A DNA stretch of 64,000 nt from Diplolepis rosae (GCA_030998225.1 JAPYXD010000700.1:2356001-2420000), one strand, 5' to 3'; shown: positions 51,341-61,570, counted from the first letter of the stretch. The notes: generated by a model not told the origin, from the letters alone. Numbers and translations: made by a program.

Positions 51341-51383
51341 AATATTAACACTAAGGGTCGATACAAGTCCTGTTCCATTATTA
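51341..51383 (+). other. PLE tail beyond the right arm
   Basis: 43 bases that are neither terminal repeat nor satellite lie between the right arm and the resumed satellite. Short extensions of roughly this length at one end of PLE copies have been described, so I assign it to the element. It could also be filler DNA from the insertion. Confidence 0.5.
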
Positions 51384-51395
51384 TTTTGTTTAAAC
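51384..51395. repeat. Right copy of the probable PLE target-site duplication
   Basis: TTTTGTTTAAAC, identical to 46630-46641. From here the satellite continues in normal phase with CATTGAGCAATC. Confidence 0.65.
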
Positions 51396-54300
51396 ATTGA
51401 GCAATCATTTTAGTTCAGTGTTGAAGTTTGTTTGATTATTTCCAAGTTTTATTTAAACATTGAGCAATCATTTCAGTTCAGTGTTGAAGTTTGTTTGATT
51501 ATTTTGAAGTTTTATTTAAATATTGAGCAATCATTTTAGTTCAGTGTTGAAGTTTGTTTGATTATTTTGAAGTTTTACTTAAACATTGAGCAATCATTTT
51601 ATTTCAGTGTTGAAGTTTGTTTGATTATTTTGAAGTTTTATTTAAACATTGAGCAATCATTTTAGTTCAGTGTTGAAGTTTGTTTGATTATTTTGAAGTT
51701 TTATTTAAACATTGAGCAATCATTTTAGTTCAGTGTTGAAGTTTGTTTGATTATTTTGAATTTTTATTTAACATTGAGCAATCATCTTAGTTCAGTGTTG
51801 AAGTTTGTTTGATTATTTTGAAGTTTTATTTAAACATTGAGCAATCATCTTAGTTCAGTGTTGAAGTTTGTTTGATTATTTTGAAGTTTTGTTTAAACAT
51901 TGAGCAATCATTTTAGTTCAGTGTTGAAGTTTGTTTGATTATTTCCAAGTTTTATTTAAACATTGAGCAACAATCATTTTAGTTCAGTGTTGAAGTTTGT
52001 TTGATTATTTTGAAGTTTTATTTAAACATTGAGCAATCATTTTAGTTCAGTGTTGAAGTTTGTTTGATTATTTTGAAGTTTTATTTAAACATTGAGCAAT
52101 CATTTCAGTTCAGTGTTGAAGTTTGTTTGATTATTTTGAAGTTTTATTTAAATATTGAGCAATCATTTTAGTTCAGTGTTGAAGTTTGTTTGATTATTTT
52201 GAAGTTTTACTTAAACATTGAGCAATCATTTTATTTCAGTGTTGAAGTTTGTTTGATTATTTTCAAGTTTTATTTAAACATTGAGCAATCATTTTAGTTC
52301 AGTGTTGAAGTTTGTTTGATTATTTTGAAGTTTTATTTAAACATTGAGCAATCATTTTAGTTCAGTGTTGAAGTTTGTTTGATTATTTCCAAGTGTTGTT
52401 TAAACATTGAGCAATCATTTTAGTTCAATGTTGAAGTTTGTTTGATTATTTCCAAGTGTTGTTTAAACATTGAGCAATCATTTTAGTTCAGCATTGAAGT
52501 TTGTTTGATTATTTTGAAGTTTTATTTAAACATTGAGCAATCATTTTAGTTCAGTGTTGAAGTTTGTTTGATTATTTTGAAGTTTTATTTAACATTGAGC
52601 AATCATCTTAGTTCAGTGTTGAAGTTTGTTTGATTATTTTGAAGTTTTATTTAAACATTGAGCAACAATAATTTTAGTTCAGTGTTGGTCCTTGTCTGAT
52701 TATTACGAAGTTTTATTTAACATTGAGCAATCATCTTAGTTCAGTGTTGAAGTTTGTTTGATTATTTTGAAGTTTTATTTAAACATTGAGCAATCATTTT
52801 AGTTCAGTTTTGAAGTTTGTTTGATTATTTCCAAGATTGTTTAAACATTGAGCAATCATTTTAGTTCAGTGTTGGTTTTGTCTGATTATTACGAAGTTTT
52901 ATTTAAACATTGAGCAACAATCATTTTAGTTCAGTGTTGAAGTTTGTTTGATTATTTTGAAGTTTTATTTAAATATTGAGCAACAATCATTTTAGTTCAG
53001 TGTTGAATTTTGTTTGATTATTTCCAAGTTTTATTTAAACACTGAGCAACAATCATTTTAGTTCAGTGTTGAAGTTTGTTTGATTATTTCCAAGTGTTGT
53101 TTAAACATTGAGCAATCATTTTAGTTCAGCATTGAAGTTTGTTTGATTATTTTGAAGTTTTATTTAAACATTGAGCAATCATTTTAGTTCAGTGTTGAAG
53201 TTTGTTTGATTATTTTGAAGTTTTATTTAACATTGAGCAATCATCTTAGTTCAGTGTTGAAGTTTGTTTGATTATTTTGAAGTTTTATTTAAACATTGAG
53301 CAACAATAATTTTAGTTCAGTGTTGGTCCTTGTCTGATTATTACGAAGTTTTATTTAACATTGAGCAATCATCTTAGTTCAGTGTTGAAGTTTGTTTGAT
53401 TATTTTGAAGTTTTATTTAAACATTGAGCAATCATTTTAGTTCAGTGTTGAAGTTTGTTTGATTATTTCCAAGTTTGTTTAAACATTGAGCAATCATTTT
53501 AGTTCAATGTTGGTTTTGTCTGATTATTACGAAGTTTTATTTAAACATTGAGCAACAATCATTTTAGTTCAGTGTTGAAGTTTGTTTGATTATTTTGAAG
53601 TTTTGTTTAAACATTGAGCAATCATTTTAGTTCAGTGTTGAAGTTTGTTTGATTATCTCCAAGTTTTATTTAAACATTGAGCAATCATCTTAGTTCAGTG
53701 TTGAAGTTTGTTTGATTATCTCCAAGTTTTATTTAAACATTGAGCAATCATCTTAGTTCAGTGTTGAAGTTTGTTTGATTATTTTGAAGTTTTATTTAAA
53801 TATTGAGCAACAATCATTTTAGTTCAGTGTTGAATTTTGTTTGATTATTTCCAAGTTTTATTTAAACATTGAGCAATCATTTTAGTTCAGTGTTGAAGTT
53901 TGTTTGATTATTTTGAAGTTTTATTTAAACATTGAGCAATCATTTTAGTTCAGGGTTGAAGTTTGTTTGATTATTTTGAAATTTGTTTAAACATTGAGCA
54001 GTCATTTCAGTTCAGTGTTGAAGTTTGTTTGATTATTTTGAAGTTTTATTTAAACATTGAGCAATCATTTTAGTTCAGTGTTGAAGTTTGTTTGATTATT
54101 TTGAAGTTTTATTTAAACATTGAGCAATCATTTTATTTCAGTGTTGAAGTTTGTTTGATTATTTTGAAGTTTTATTTAAACATTGAGCAATCATTTTAGT
54201 TCAGTGTTGAAGTTTGTTTGATTATTTTGAAGTTTTATTTAAACATTGAGCAATCATTTTAGTTCAGTGTTGAAGTTTGTTTGATTATTTCCAAGTGTTG

Positions 54301-56690
54301 TTTAAACATTGAGCAATCATTTTAGTTCAATGTTGAAGTTTGTTTGATTATTTCCAAGTGTTGTTTAAACATTGAGCAATCATTTTAGTTCAGCATTGAA
54401 GTTTGTTTGATTATTTTGAAGTTTTATTTAAACATTGAGCAATCATTTTAGTTCAGTGTTGAAGTTTGTTTGATTATTTTGAAGTTTTATTTAACATTGA
54501 GCAATCATCTTAGTTCAGTGTTGAAGTTTGTTTGATTATTTTGAAGTTTTATTTAAACATTGAGCAACAATAATTTTAGTTCAGTGTTGGTCCTTGTCTG
54601 ATTATTACGAAGTTTTATTTAACATTGAGCAATCATCTTAGTTCAGTGTTGAAGTTTGTTTGATTATTTCGAAGTTTGTTTAAACATTGAGCAATCATTT
54701 TAGTTCAGAGTTGAAGTTTGTTTGATTATTTTGAAGTTTTATTTAAACATTGAGCAATCATTTTAGATCAGTGTTGAAGTTTGTTTGATTATCTCCAAGT
54801 TTTATTTAAACACTGAGCAACAATCATTTTAGTTCAGTGTTGAAGTTTGTTTGATTATTTTGAAGTTTTGTTTAAACATTGAGCAATCATTTTAGTTCAG
54901 TTTTGAAGTTTGTTTGATTATTTCCAAGATTGTTTAAACATTGAGCAATCATTTTAGTTCATTGTTGGTTTTGTCTGATTATTACGAAGTTTTATTTAAA
55001 CATTGAGCAACAATCATTTTAGTTCAGTGTTGAAGTTTGTTTGATTATTTTGAAGTTTTATTTAAACATTGAGCAATCATTTTAGTTCAGTGTTGAATTT
55101 TGTTTGATTATTTCCAAGTTTTATTTAAACACTGAGCAACAATCATTTTAGTTCAGTGTTGAAGTTTGTTTGATTATTTCCAAGTTTTGTTTAAACATTG
55201 AGCAATCATTTTAGTTCAGCATTGAAGTTTGTTTGATTATTTTGAAGTTTTATTTAAACATTGAGCAATCATTTTAGTTCAGTGTTGAAGTTTGTTTGAT
55301 TATTTTGAAGTTTTATTTAACATTGAGCAATCATCTTAGTTCAGTGTTGAAGTTTGTTTGATTATTTTGCAGTTTTTTTTAAACATTGAGCAATCATTTT
55401 AGTTCATTGTTGAAGTTTGTTTGATTATTTTGAAGTTTTGTTTAAACATTGAGCAATCATTTTAGTTCAATGTTGAAGTTTGTTTGATTATTTCCAAGTT
55501 TTATTTAAACATTGAGCAATCATCTTAGTTCAGTGTTGAAGTTTGTTTGATTATTTTGAAGTTTTATTTAAATATTGAGCAACAATCATTTTAGTTCAGT
55601 GTTGAAGTTTGTTTGATTATTTCCAAGTTTTATTTAAACATTGAGCAACAATCATTTTAGTTCAGTGTTGAAGTTTGTTTGATTATTTTGAAGTTTTATT
55701 TAAACATTGAGCAATCATTTTAGTTCAGTGTTGAAGTTTGTTTGATTATTTTGAAGTTTTATTTAAACATTGAGCAATCATTTTAGTTCAGTGTTGGTTT
55801 TGTCTGATTATTACGAAGTTTTATTTAAACATTGAGCAACAATCATTTTAGTTCAGTGTTGAAGTTTGTTTGATTATTTCGAAGTTTTATTTAAACATTG
55901 AGCAATCATCTTAGTTCATTGTTTAAGTTTGTTTGATCATTTTGAAGTTTTATTCAAATATTGAGCAATCATTTTAGTTCAGTGTTGAAGTTTGTTTGAT
56001 TATTTTAAAGTTTTATTTAAACATTGAGCAATCATTTTAGTTCAGTGTTGAAGTTTGTTTGATTATTTTGAAGTTTTATTTAAACATTGAGCAATCATTT
56101 TAGTTCAGTGTTGGTTTTGTCTGATTATTACGAAGTTTTATTTAACATTGAGCAATCATCTTAGTTCAGTGTTGAAGTTTGTTTGATTATTTTGAAGTTT
56201 TATTTAAACATTGAGCAATCATTTTAGTTCAGTTTTGAAGTTTGTTTGATTATTTCCAAGATTGTTTAAACATTGAGCAATCATTTTAGTTCAGTGTTGG
56301 TTTTGTCTGATTATTACGAAGTTTTATTTAAACATTGAGCAACAATCATTTTAGTTCAGTGTTGAAGTTTGTTTGATTATTTTGAAGTTTTATTTAAACA
56401 TTGAGCAATCATTTTAGTTCAGTTTTGAAGTTTGTTTGATTATTTCCAAGATTGTTTAAACATTGAGCAATCATTTTAGTTCAGTGTCGGTTTTGTCTGA
56501 TTATTACGAAGTTTTATTTAAACATTGAGCAACAATCATTTTAGTTCAGTGGTGAAGTTTGTTTGATTATTTTGAAGTTTTATTTAAACATTGAGCAATC
56601 ATCTTAGTTCAGTGTTGAAGTTTGTTTGATTATTTCGAAGTTCTATTTAAACATTGAGCAATCATTTTAGTTCAGTGTTGGAGTTGTTTA
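51384..56690. repeat. Satellite DNA array, 63-bp monomer (right block)
   Basis: The same satellite, about 83 monomers, in the same orientation as the left block. It shares the 63-, 66- and 62-bp forms but also has variants that I noticed only here: TCCAAGTGTTGTTTAAAC (for example 52388 and 54290), TCCAAGATTGTTTAAAC (52830, 54920, 56266) and TTGGTCCTTGTCTG (52686, 53324, 54587). Blocks with these variants recur within the right block. Toward 56600 single-base changes become more frequent. Confidence 0.96.
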
Positions 56691-57065
56691 TTACGAAGTT
56701 TAATTAAACAATCAGCAATTTATTTAGTTCGGTATAAGTTGTCTATCGTTTATTGTAAAATAAGTAATTAAAACATTGAGCAATTCATCTTAGTTCAGTG
56801 TAACTTTATTGTTTAATATAAAATTATTAATCAAAACATTGAGCAATTCATCTTAGTTCAATTTAACTTGCCTTATTTGTTTAGTACAATATCATTTATT
56901 AGAAACATTGAGCATTCCAATTAGTTCAGTGTCATTTGGTTCAATTTAAGGTTCTTTAGTTACACTTTGAGCAAATCATAGTTCAGAGTTGGGATATTTA
57001 GGTTATGTATCTAGAATTTTCAACAAACATTGAACATTATTGTCGTTCAGTATTAATTGTATTGG
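56691..57065. repeat. Diverged edge monomers of the satellite
   Basis: Six decayed monomers. The TTGAG-like core recurs at about 56713 and at 56776, 56839, 56908, 56967 and 57030, with steps of 63, 63, 69, 59 and 63 bp, so the periodicity survives. What is kept is ACATTGAGCA ... AGTTCAGTGT. The other half of the monomer (GAAGTTTGTTTGATT and onward) is no longer recognisable. This is the expected look of an array edge that has escaped homogenisation. Confidence 0.85.
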
Positions 57066-57410
57066 TCTACAACCTCAATTTTCTCAAGGATCATTGACAT
57101 CGTACGTTAATCAGTTAGTTAACTGATTTTCCACATTGCAAATAATTAGAAAAGCTTGCACCAAGTTCACTCAAACTCACTTATTTAACCAGTCAAAATA
57201 TTAGGGAATTAATAGAATTCTCTTTGCGTTATTCAAAAAGTTTTATCGTGACATAAGAGCTTTAGGGTTTACTCGCTGATTTCGATTTGAAGGACCGTTT
57301 TGCGAAATACTCTCTTCTGATAGTTAGGTCTGATTCCCAGGTTATAGAGCGCGAGCTATGACCTAAAAATCATTTTTTCAATAGGATAGTATAACGTTTT
57401 CGGACGTAAC
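57066..57410. other. Non-coding, no recognised feature
   Basis: AT-rich single-copy sequence next to the array edge. I see only a 20-bp near-palindrome, AATCAGTTAGTTAACTGATT, near 57111. No gene, RNA or transposon end is recognisable. Confidence 0.5.
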
Positions 57411-57542
57411 AGTTCTATACTTTTTCCAGTATTATTGATCTAATTGTACAAGAACGGTACTTCTAGTTTTAAGTAACTTTTGAACGTATCTGAAAGTCGA
57501 GCACTCTGTCATGTAAATTTCCCAGTACTTATTTTTTCCGTG
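57411..57542. mobile_element. End fragment of the CACGGAAAAA-type TIR element
   Basis: These 132 bases closely match 59813-59944, the right end of the complete element at 58864-59944, including the terminal TTATTTTTTCCGTG. It is followed by TATATAC, compatible with insertion at a TA. No matching left end is visible upstream, so it is a truncated or solo end. No coding content. Confidence 0.8.
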
Positions 57543-57824
57543 TATATACTTTTTCAGTCGTCATTTCTCACTTTTAGTTTGTGAATTCGTAGTTAGGGAC
57601 AGGTTACTGGGTAGACATTTTGGCTATATTTGAATTGTCTATTTTTAAACAAAAGCATCTAAAATTTCGAAACTTTACTGGAAACTACTTTAAAGGGAGT
57701 ATTTTACCCTAGTACAGGGCTTTTTAACACAGACTTTGTTTTTTAATAGGGGCAAACCTTTGTCACTCTGTTTTTTTTTTGACAGATGTCAAGTAGAAAG
57801 TCTACAATTTATTATATTGTCTTC
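57543..57824. other. Non-coding, no recognised feature
   Basis: AT-rich sequence between the element fragment and the foldback element. Contains a T-run near 57771 and nothing that I can assign. Confidence 0.45.
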
Positions 57825-57895
57825 AATTTCACTATCTGTCCAATTATAAATTTCAATACTTTGCCCTTTTTATAAAATATTCAAAGGTGCTGTCA

Positions 57896-58780
57896 CACAG
57901 AAAAAAAAGTCTTAAATGAAGTCCAAAAATGGGCTTCATTTTAGGTGTGATATAAAGTAGACCAATCCCGCTAAAAACTAGTCTCGAATGGAAGTTTTCA
58001 AACTAGCCGCATATACAACTAGAAGATAGCCCTACTATGGATTAAAAATTAGTCACAAGCCATTAGTCATCCAATACATACATACATAAACATCATACAA
58101 ATACATTCCCACCATTCAGTCACAATCATATTTTCTATCACAAATATAAACCTAATAACTAAAAATTATATATAGGACGATACTTTCTTATATAGTGACT
58201 GCAAGAGTTATTCAGAGCTTGTGGACCAGTGTCGTGACTAGAGTTTTTGATCCTCACCTAAGTAAAAATAAATCAACTTTTTCTTAACTTTTCATAAATT
58301 AGTATACCATTAAATACACGTATTTTTTCAATAACGAAAAACTTTATCAGAACACACAAGAATATACGATAAATAACACGAACAATAAATCGATGAGCGT
58401 CCCAAAGATCGAAAGCACCCGCAAAGATCTGCATGGGTTATAGACAACATATCACCCATAGCATGTCGAGTTTTCCACTCATCTGTCGCGCAATGGCGTC
58501 AAAAGTTAACCAAGAGAACTAGAATCTAGACCTCAATGCTAGAAACAAGCTTCGCGAACTTCTTCTTTCAAGCTAACAAAATCTTCCTTTATGTTCTAAG
58601 ACACGTAGGGATTCTTTGAAGCAAAATGCACTTACAACTATCTATACTTGAATATTGTTTTTAGTTGAAGACATATAAAGACCTTTCAAAACAATTTTCG
58701 TGATTGATTTTAGTTATCGGCTTTATTTAAGCCAAAACTAAAAAGAAGACCACTATAGAAGTAAGAGTTTTTTTTCTGTG
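57896..58780. mobile_element. Non-autonomous TIR element (CACAGAAAAAAAA ends)
   Basis: 885 bp bounded by CACAGAAAAAAAA and TTTTTTTTCTGTG, and flanked by CA on both sides (57894-57895 and 58781-58782). The uninterrupted counterpart in the right arm of the host foldback element has a single CA at this point, so the empty site is visible in the same locus. The 2-bp duplication and short TIRs fit a Tc1/mariner-like transposase acting in trans (inference). There is no open frame of note inside. Contents are AT-rich with short ATACATACATA runs near 58075. Confidence 0.75.
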
Positions 58781-58863
58781 CAACTTTACATTAAGTCCTC
58801 AGCGCCACCCACGTAAACACCAAAAAATTAATATTTCTGAATCCTGCTATCACAGGAATTTTA

Positions 58864-59944
58864 CACGGAAAAATAAGTACTGGGAAATTTACTTGACAGT
58901 CCTCGACAGTCAAAGAACGAAATTCTTTCAAATTTTATTGTATAGTTTTCGAAAAAATTATAGAAAGGCAAATACTTCTTCTAAAAAGTGCTCCAGGTTT
59001 CAAAAGAATTTGGATAGAATGATTTGATTAGAAAGAGATGAATACCTGCTATGCAAGTCAAAGAAACATTCTTGGACTGCGCTTGAAAGTCTTGTGGAAT
59101 TTTTACTGGTAAGATGCGCAGTTGTCAATGTCAGTTTTTTAGATACACGCAATTTTTATTACTTTGTAAATTGACATAAACTTTAAAAATTAGGAAATTC
59201 TTATATTTGATCATTTAGAATTCAGTAATTAATTTATTAAAAATTTCATCATTTAAAAACTTTTGTTAGCCTTATATAAAATTGTTGTCGAAACAAGGCG
59301 CAGAATTTTCTTACACGGCCCTGCATTTTCTAAGAATATAATGTACCCAAATTTTTTTTAGGAAATATAGCAAGTGCTTTGGTAGCCGTGCGGTTTCATT
59401 TATAAGGTTAGGCTGCGTTATACATGTAGGTTAGGTAAAAGTTAAGGTTCGAATCCTGTCAGCGTAAGATTAATTTCAACAGCGGTAATATATTATGTTC
59501 AGCGATGTGTAGTGATAGTGTATAATAGTATAATTTGTAACAATATTCAATTAAAAAGTATATATAAAAAGACAGCTTGCGAAAATAGTTTTTGTTTCTT
59601 ATTATCTTTGATAGTCTATAAAAATTTCATTGACTGGCTTTGAAGTTTTCATGCACGAGTGCTGTGCGAGCTCTATCTGCCTATACTCAGAATTTCATAT
59701 TAATTCGTAAAAATATCCAATCTTTGAACTTTATTTTCTCAAATGATTCATAGACATTATACATTTTGCGTACTCAGAATTTTCACGGACTTTCTACTAA
59801 ATACTTTTGGAAAGTTCTATACTTTTTCCAAGATTATTGATCTAATTGTACAAGAACGGTACTTCTAGTTTTATGTAACTTTTGAACGTATTTGAAAGTC
59901 GAGCACTCGTTCATGTAAATTTCCCAGTTCTTATTTTTTCCGTG
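58864..59944. mobile_element. Non-autonomous TIR element (CACGGAAAAA ends)
   Basis: 1081 bp bounded by CACGGAAAAATAAGTACTGG and its imperfect inverted copy (about 30 bp of TIR, with a further shared CTCGAC box inside). Flanks are TA (58862-58863) on the left and CA (59945-59946) on the right, and the counterpart site in the foldback element reads TTTTAGG, consistent with a TA duplication with one later change. Its right 132 bp recur at 57411-57542. No transposase frame is present. A tRNA-like stretch lies inside at 59373-59466. Confidence 0.8.
59373..59466 (+). other. tRNA-like relic (A- and B-box-like)
   Basis: GGTAGCCGTGCGGTTT (59381 onward) resembles a tRNA D-arm/A-box, and GGTTCGAATCC (59446-59456) is a perfect B-box/T-loop sequence about 65 bases later, close to tRNA-Leu/Ser-type spacing. 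The intervening part and the acceptor ends do not form a convincing cloverleaf by eye. It is probably a tRNA pseudogene or the head of a tRNA-derived SINE captured in the TIR element. I cannot see a SINE tail. Confidence 0.4.
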
Positions 59945-60580
59945 CAGGCTCATTTCCAGCTTCGGATAACCTTTTGAATCATTGTCCTACCTTCAAAATT
60001 GAAAAAGGGCGGCTAAGGGCAGAGGGCCATAACATTAATTTTTTGTTATTCTTTCTCACATCAATGTAAGTCTATTTTAATTGCTCACTTCATGTTTAAA
60101 TATACATTTGCGCTAGAGCCTTTTTTTAAAAAACGCTGCTCATATTATTCAGAGTTAGACAAAACACTGCGTGTTTTTTAAAAGGGGCTCTGGTGTGAAT
60201 TTATATTTAGACAGGAAGTAAACAACAAATATGAAGACGTATATTAATGTTAGAAAGAATAACAAAAAATTAATGTTACGGCCCTCTGCTCTTAGCAGCC
60301 CTTTTCTAATTTTTAAGTTAGATCAATGGTTTAAAGGGTTATCTTGAGCCGGAAATGAGCCTAAAATTCCTGTAACAGCAGAATTCAGAATTATTAATTT
60401 TTTGGTGTTTACGTGGGTGGCGCTGCAGACTTAATGTGAAGTTGGCAGCACCTTTGCATATTTTATGAAAAGGTCAAAGTATTAAAATTTATAGTTGGAC
60501 AGAAAGTGAGCCCCACATAGGTTCATGATGCACCCCTACATTTCGGGGTGAAAAAGCAAAAATTTATATTTTATCCCATT

Positions 60581-60670
60581 GGCCTCCGTGGCCCTTTTTT
60601 ATTTATACGGAAGGACAATGGTTCAAAAGGATATCTGGAGCCGTAAATAAGCCCAAAATTCCTGTGATAT
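60581..60670 (+). repeat. Diverged partial copy of the foldback arm
   Basis: GGACAATGGTTCAAAAGG followed by ATATCTGGAGCC and CCCAAAATTCCTGTGATA repeats, with many changes, the segment 60280-60390 of the foldback right arm in the same orientation. It is about 90 bp, too short and diverged to be a separate complete element. Confidence 0.6.
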
Positions 60671-60690
60671 GATATGAAACATGCATATTT

Positions 60691-61283
60691 AAAAAAATTT
60701 AAGACCCGAAAATTCGGCAAACCCTAAATGAGCCCGTAATTATGAAAAATGAGACATCATGATTTGATGTTTTGGTGCTGTCAACTTTACGTAGCTGAAC
60801 TGTCAATAGATGAAATAATGGTGGTTGAATTTACAGTAATAAATAATTTTCCACATTATACAATAGGACAAGTACAAATAAACATGTTAAAATAAGAAAT
60901 TTTTTTATTTTTTATTATTCTTAACTAAGTTCCTATCAACGAAGACGAAGTCTTGGGATTAGAATTCCTTCACAAAATAAAGCCAATATAATTTATGTAT
61001 CTGAATGTCTAGAAATACATAATAATTTTGATCTCTTCAAATATACACAAGAGTGAACTATTCCAGTCCAAACAGTGACAACATTGCACTTTACAATTGA
61101 AAATACTAAAAAAAAAAGTAACAGATAAGTACCTCGATTATTTTTGAAAGGCGGAATTTATTTTAGATATGCAGTTGTAAAAAAACTGCGGAGGTAAAGT
61201 TTATATGAAAATAAAAAACACAAATTTAATAATAGTAACAATATCAGTACCAACATTTAAAAATATTTTAAAGAAACGTAGAA
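60691..61283. other. Non-coding, no recognised feature
   Basis: AT-rich sequence between the repeat fragment and the first mariner remnant. I see no coding, RNA or TIR signal that I can support. Some of it may be decayed transposon sequence belonging to the mariner remnant downstream. Confidence 0.4.
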
Positions 61284-61570
61284 ATGAAAGAATCCAAACA
61301 AATTTCAGAAGAACTGACTCCGCAAAATACGAAAAGCGTTCAATCCATTAAGAAGGTAATAGCGTCAGTTTTTAATCACGTGAAAGGAATTCTCCTCTTT
61401 GAATACCTTGAGAACGACAGAACCATCACTGGGGAGTATCACGCAAACTGACTTTCTTAGACTTTTATCTGTTCCCAAAACTAATTATTTGCCTGACTGG
61501 GCAATCATTTGGATTCAATTAAGAAGTCATCTAGAAAATCAACGAGTACATCGAGAGCCTTGAAAAATAG
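61284..61570 (+). pseudogene. Mariner transposase remnant, internally deleted
   Basis: Two coding pieces of a mariner-family transposase, the enzyme that cuts and pastes a TIR element at TA sites. The first, 61284-61451 (55 codons from ATG), contains KKVIASVF, KGILLFEYLE and TITGEYHAN, the conserved block around and after the first catalytic region of mariner. The second starts near 61460 in another frame with DFYLFPKL, then CLTGQSF, EVI and INEYIESLEK, the typical C-terminal end, with TAA and TAG stops within it. The segment between them, which should hold the second catalytic Asp (the HxDNA region) and most of the path to the third, is missing. It is clearly dead. I did not find its TIRs. 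Confidence 0.75.

Larger units (their letters stand above)
46642..51383 (+). mobile_element. Penelope-like retroelement (EN+ PLE), inserted in satellite
   Basis: An element of about 4.7 kb sits between two satellite blocks and is flanked by a 12-bp repeat of satellite sequence. It consists of a left inverted terminal repeat, a short leader, a reading frame with Penelope-type reverse transcriptase followed by a GIY-YIG endonuclease, a T-rich 3' region made of ~160-bp units, the right inverted repeat, and a 43-bp tail. RT plus C-terminal GIY-YIG is diagnostic for the Penelope class and excludes an LTR retrotransposon, which would have gag, protease and integrase. In this class the endonuclease nicks the target and the RT primes on the nick. 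Terminal repeats in inverted order are a known PLE arrangement. The coding frame is broken twice, so this copy is non-autonomous. Confidence 0.93.
57825..60508. mobile_element. Foldback (long inverted-repeat) element split by two insertions
   Basis: The right arm at about 60170-60508 is the imperfect reverse complement of a left arm that survives in three pieces: 57825-57895, 58781-58863 and 59945-60115. Matching landmarks include CTGTCCAATTATAAATTT, CAAAGGTGCTG, GCGCCACCCACGTAAACACC, CACAGGAATTTTA, GGCTCATTTCC and TTAATTTTTTGTTATTCTTT. The gaps are filled exactly by the two TIR elements listed separately. Without them the element would be about 700 bp with arms of about 320-340 bp and a loop of about 55 bp. 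There is no coding capacity. It resembles a non-autonomous MITE or foldback; its own target duplication was not found. Confidence 0.8.

Noticed and set aside
46642..51383. LTR retrotransposon, LINE or DNA transposon
   Set aside because: The arms are inverted, there is no gag, protease or integrase, and the RT motifs plus C-terminal GIY-YIG are Penelope-type.
1..57065. Telomeric repeat or CENP-B-box satellite
   Set aside because: I saw no runs of TTAGG or a similar telomere unit, and no match to the CENP-B box. A centromeric role cannot be judged from sequence alone.
58200..58600. Possible host exon in a less AT-rich stretch
   Set aside because: There is no open frame of useful length and it lies within the 885-bp TIR element.
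60531..60550. Hairpin CACCCC...GGGGTG as a regulatory site
   Set aside because: A 6-bp stem next to transposon debris; not distinguishable from chance.
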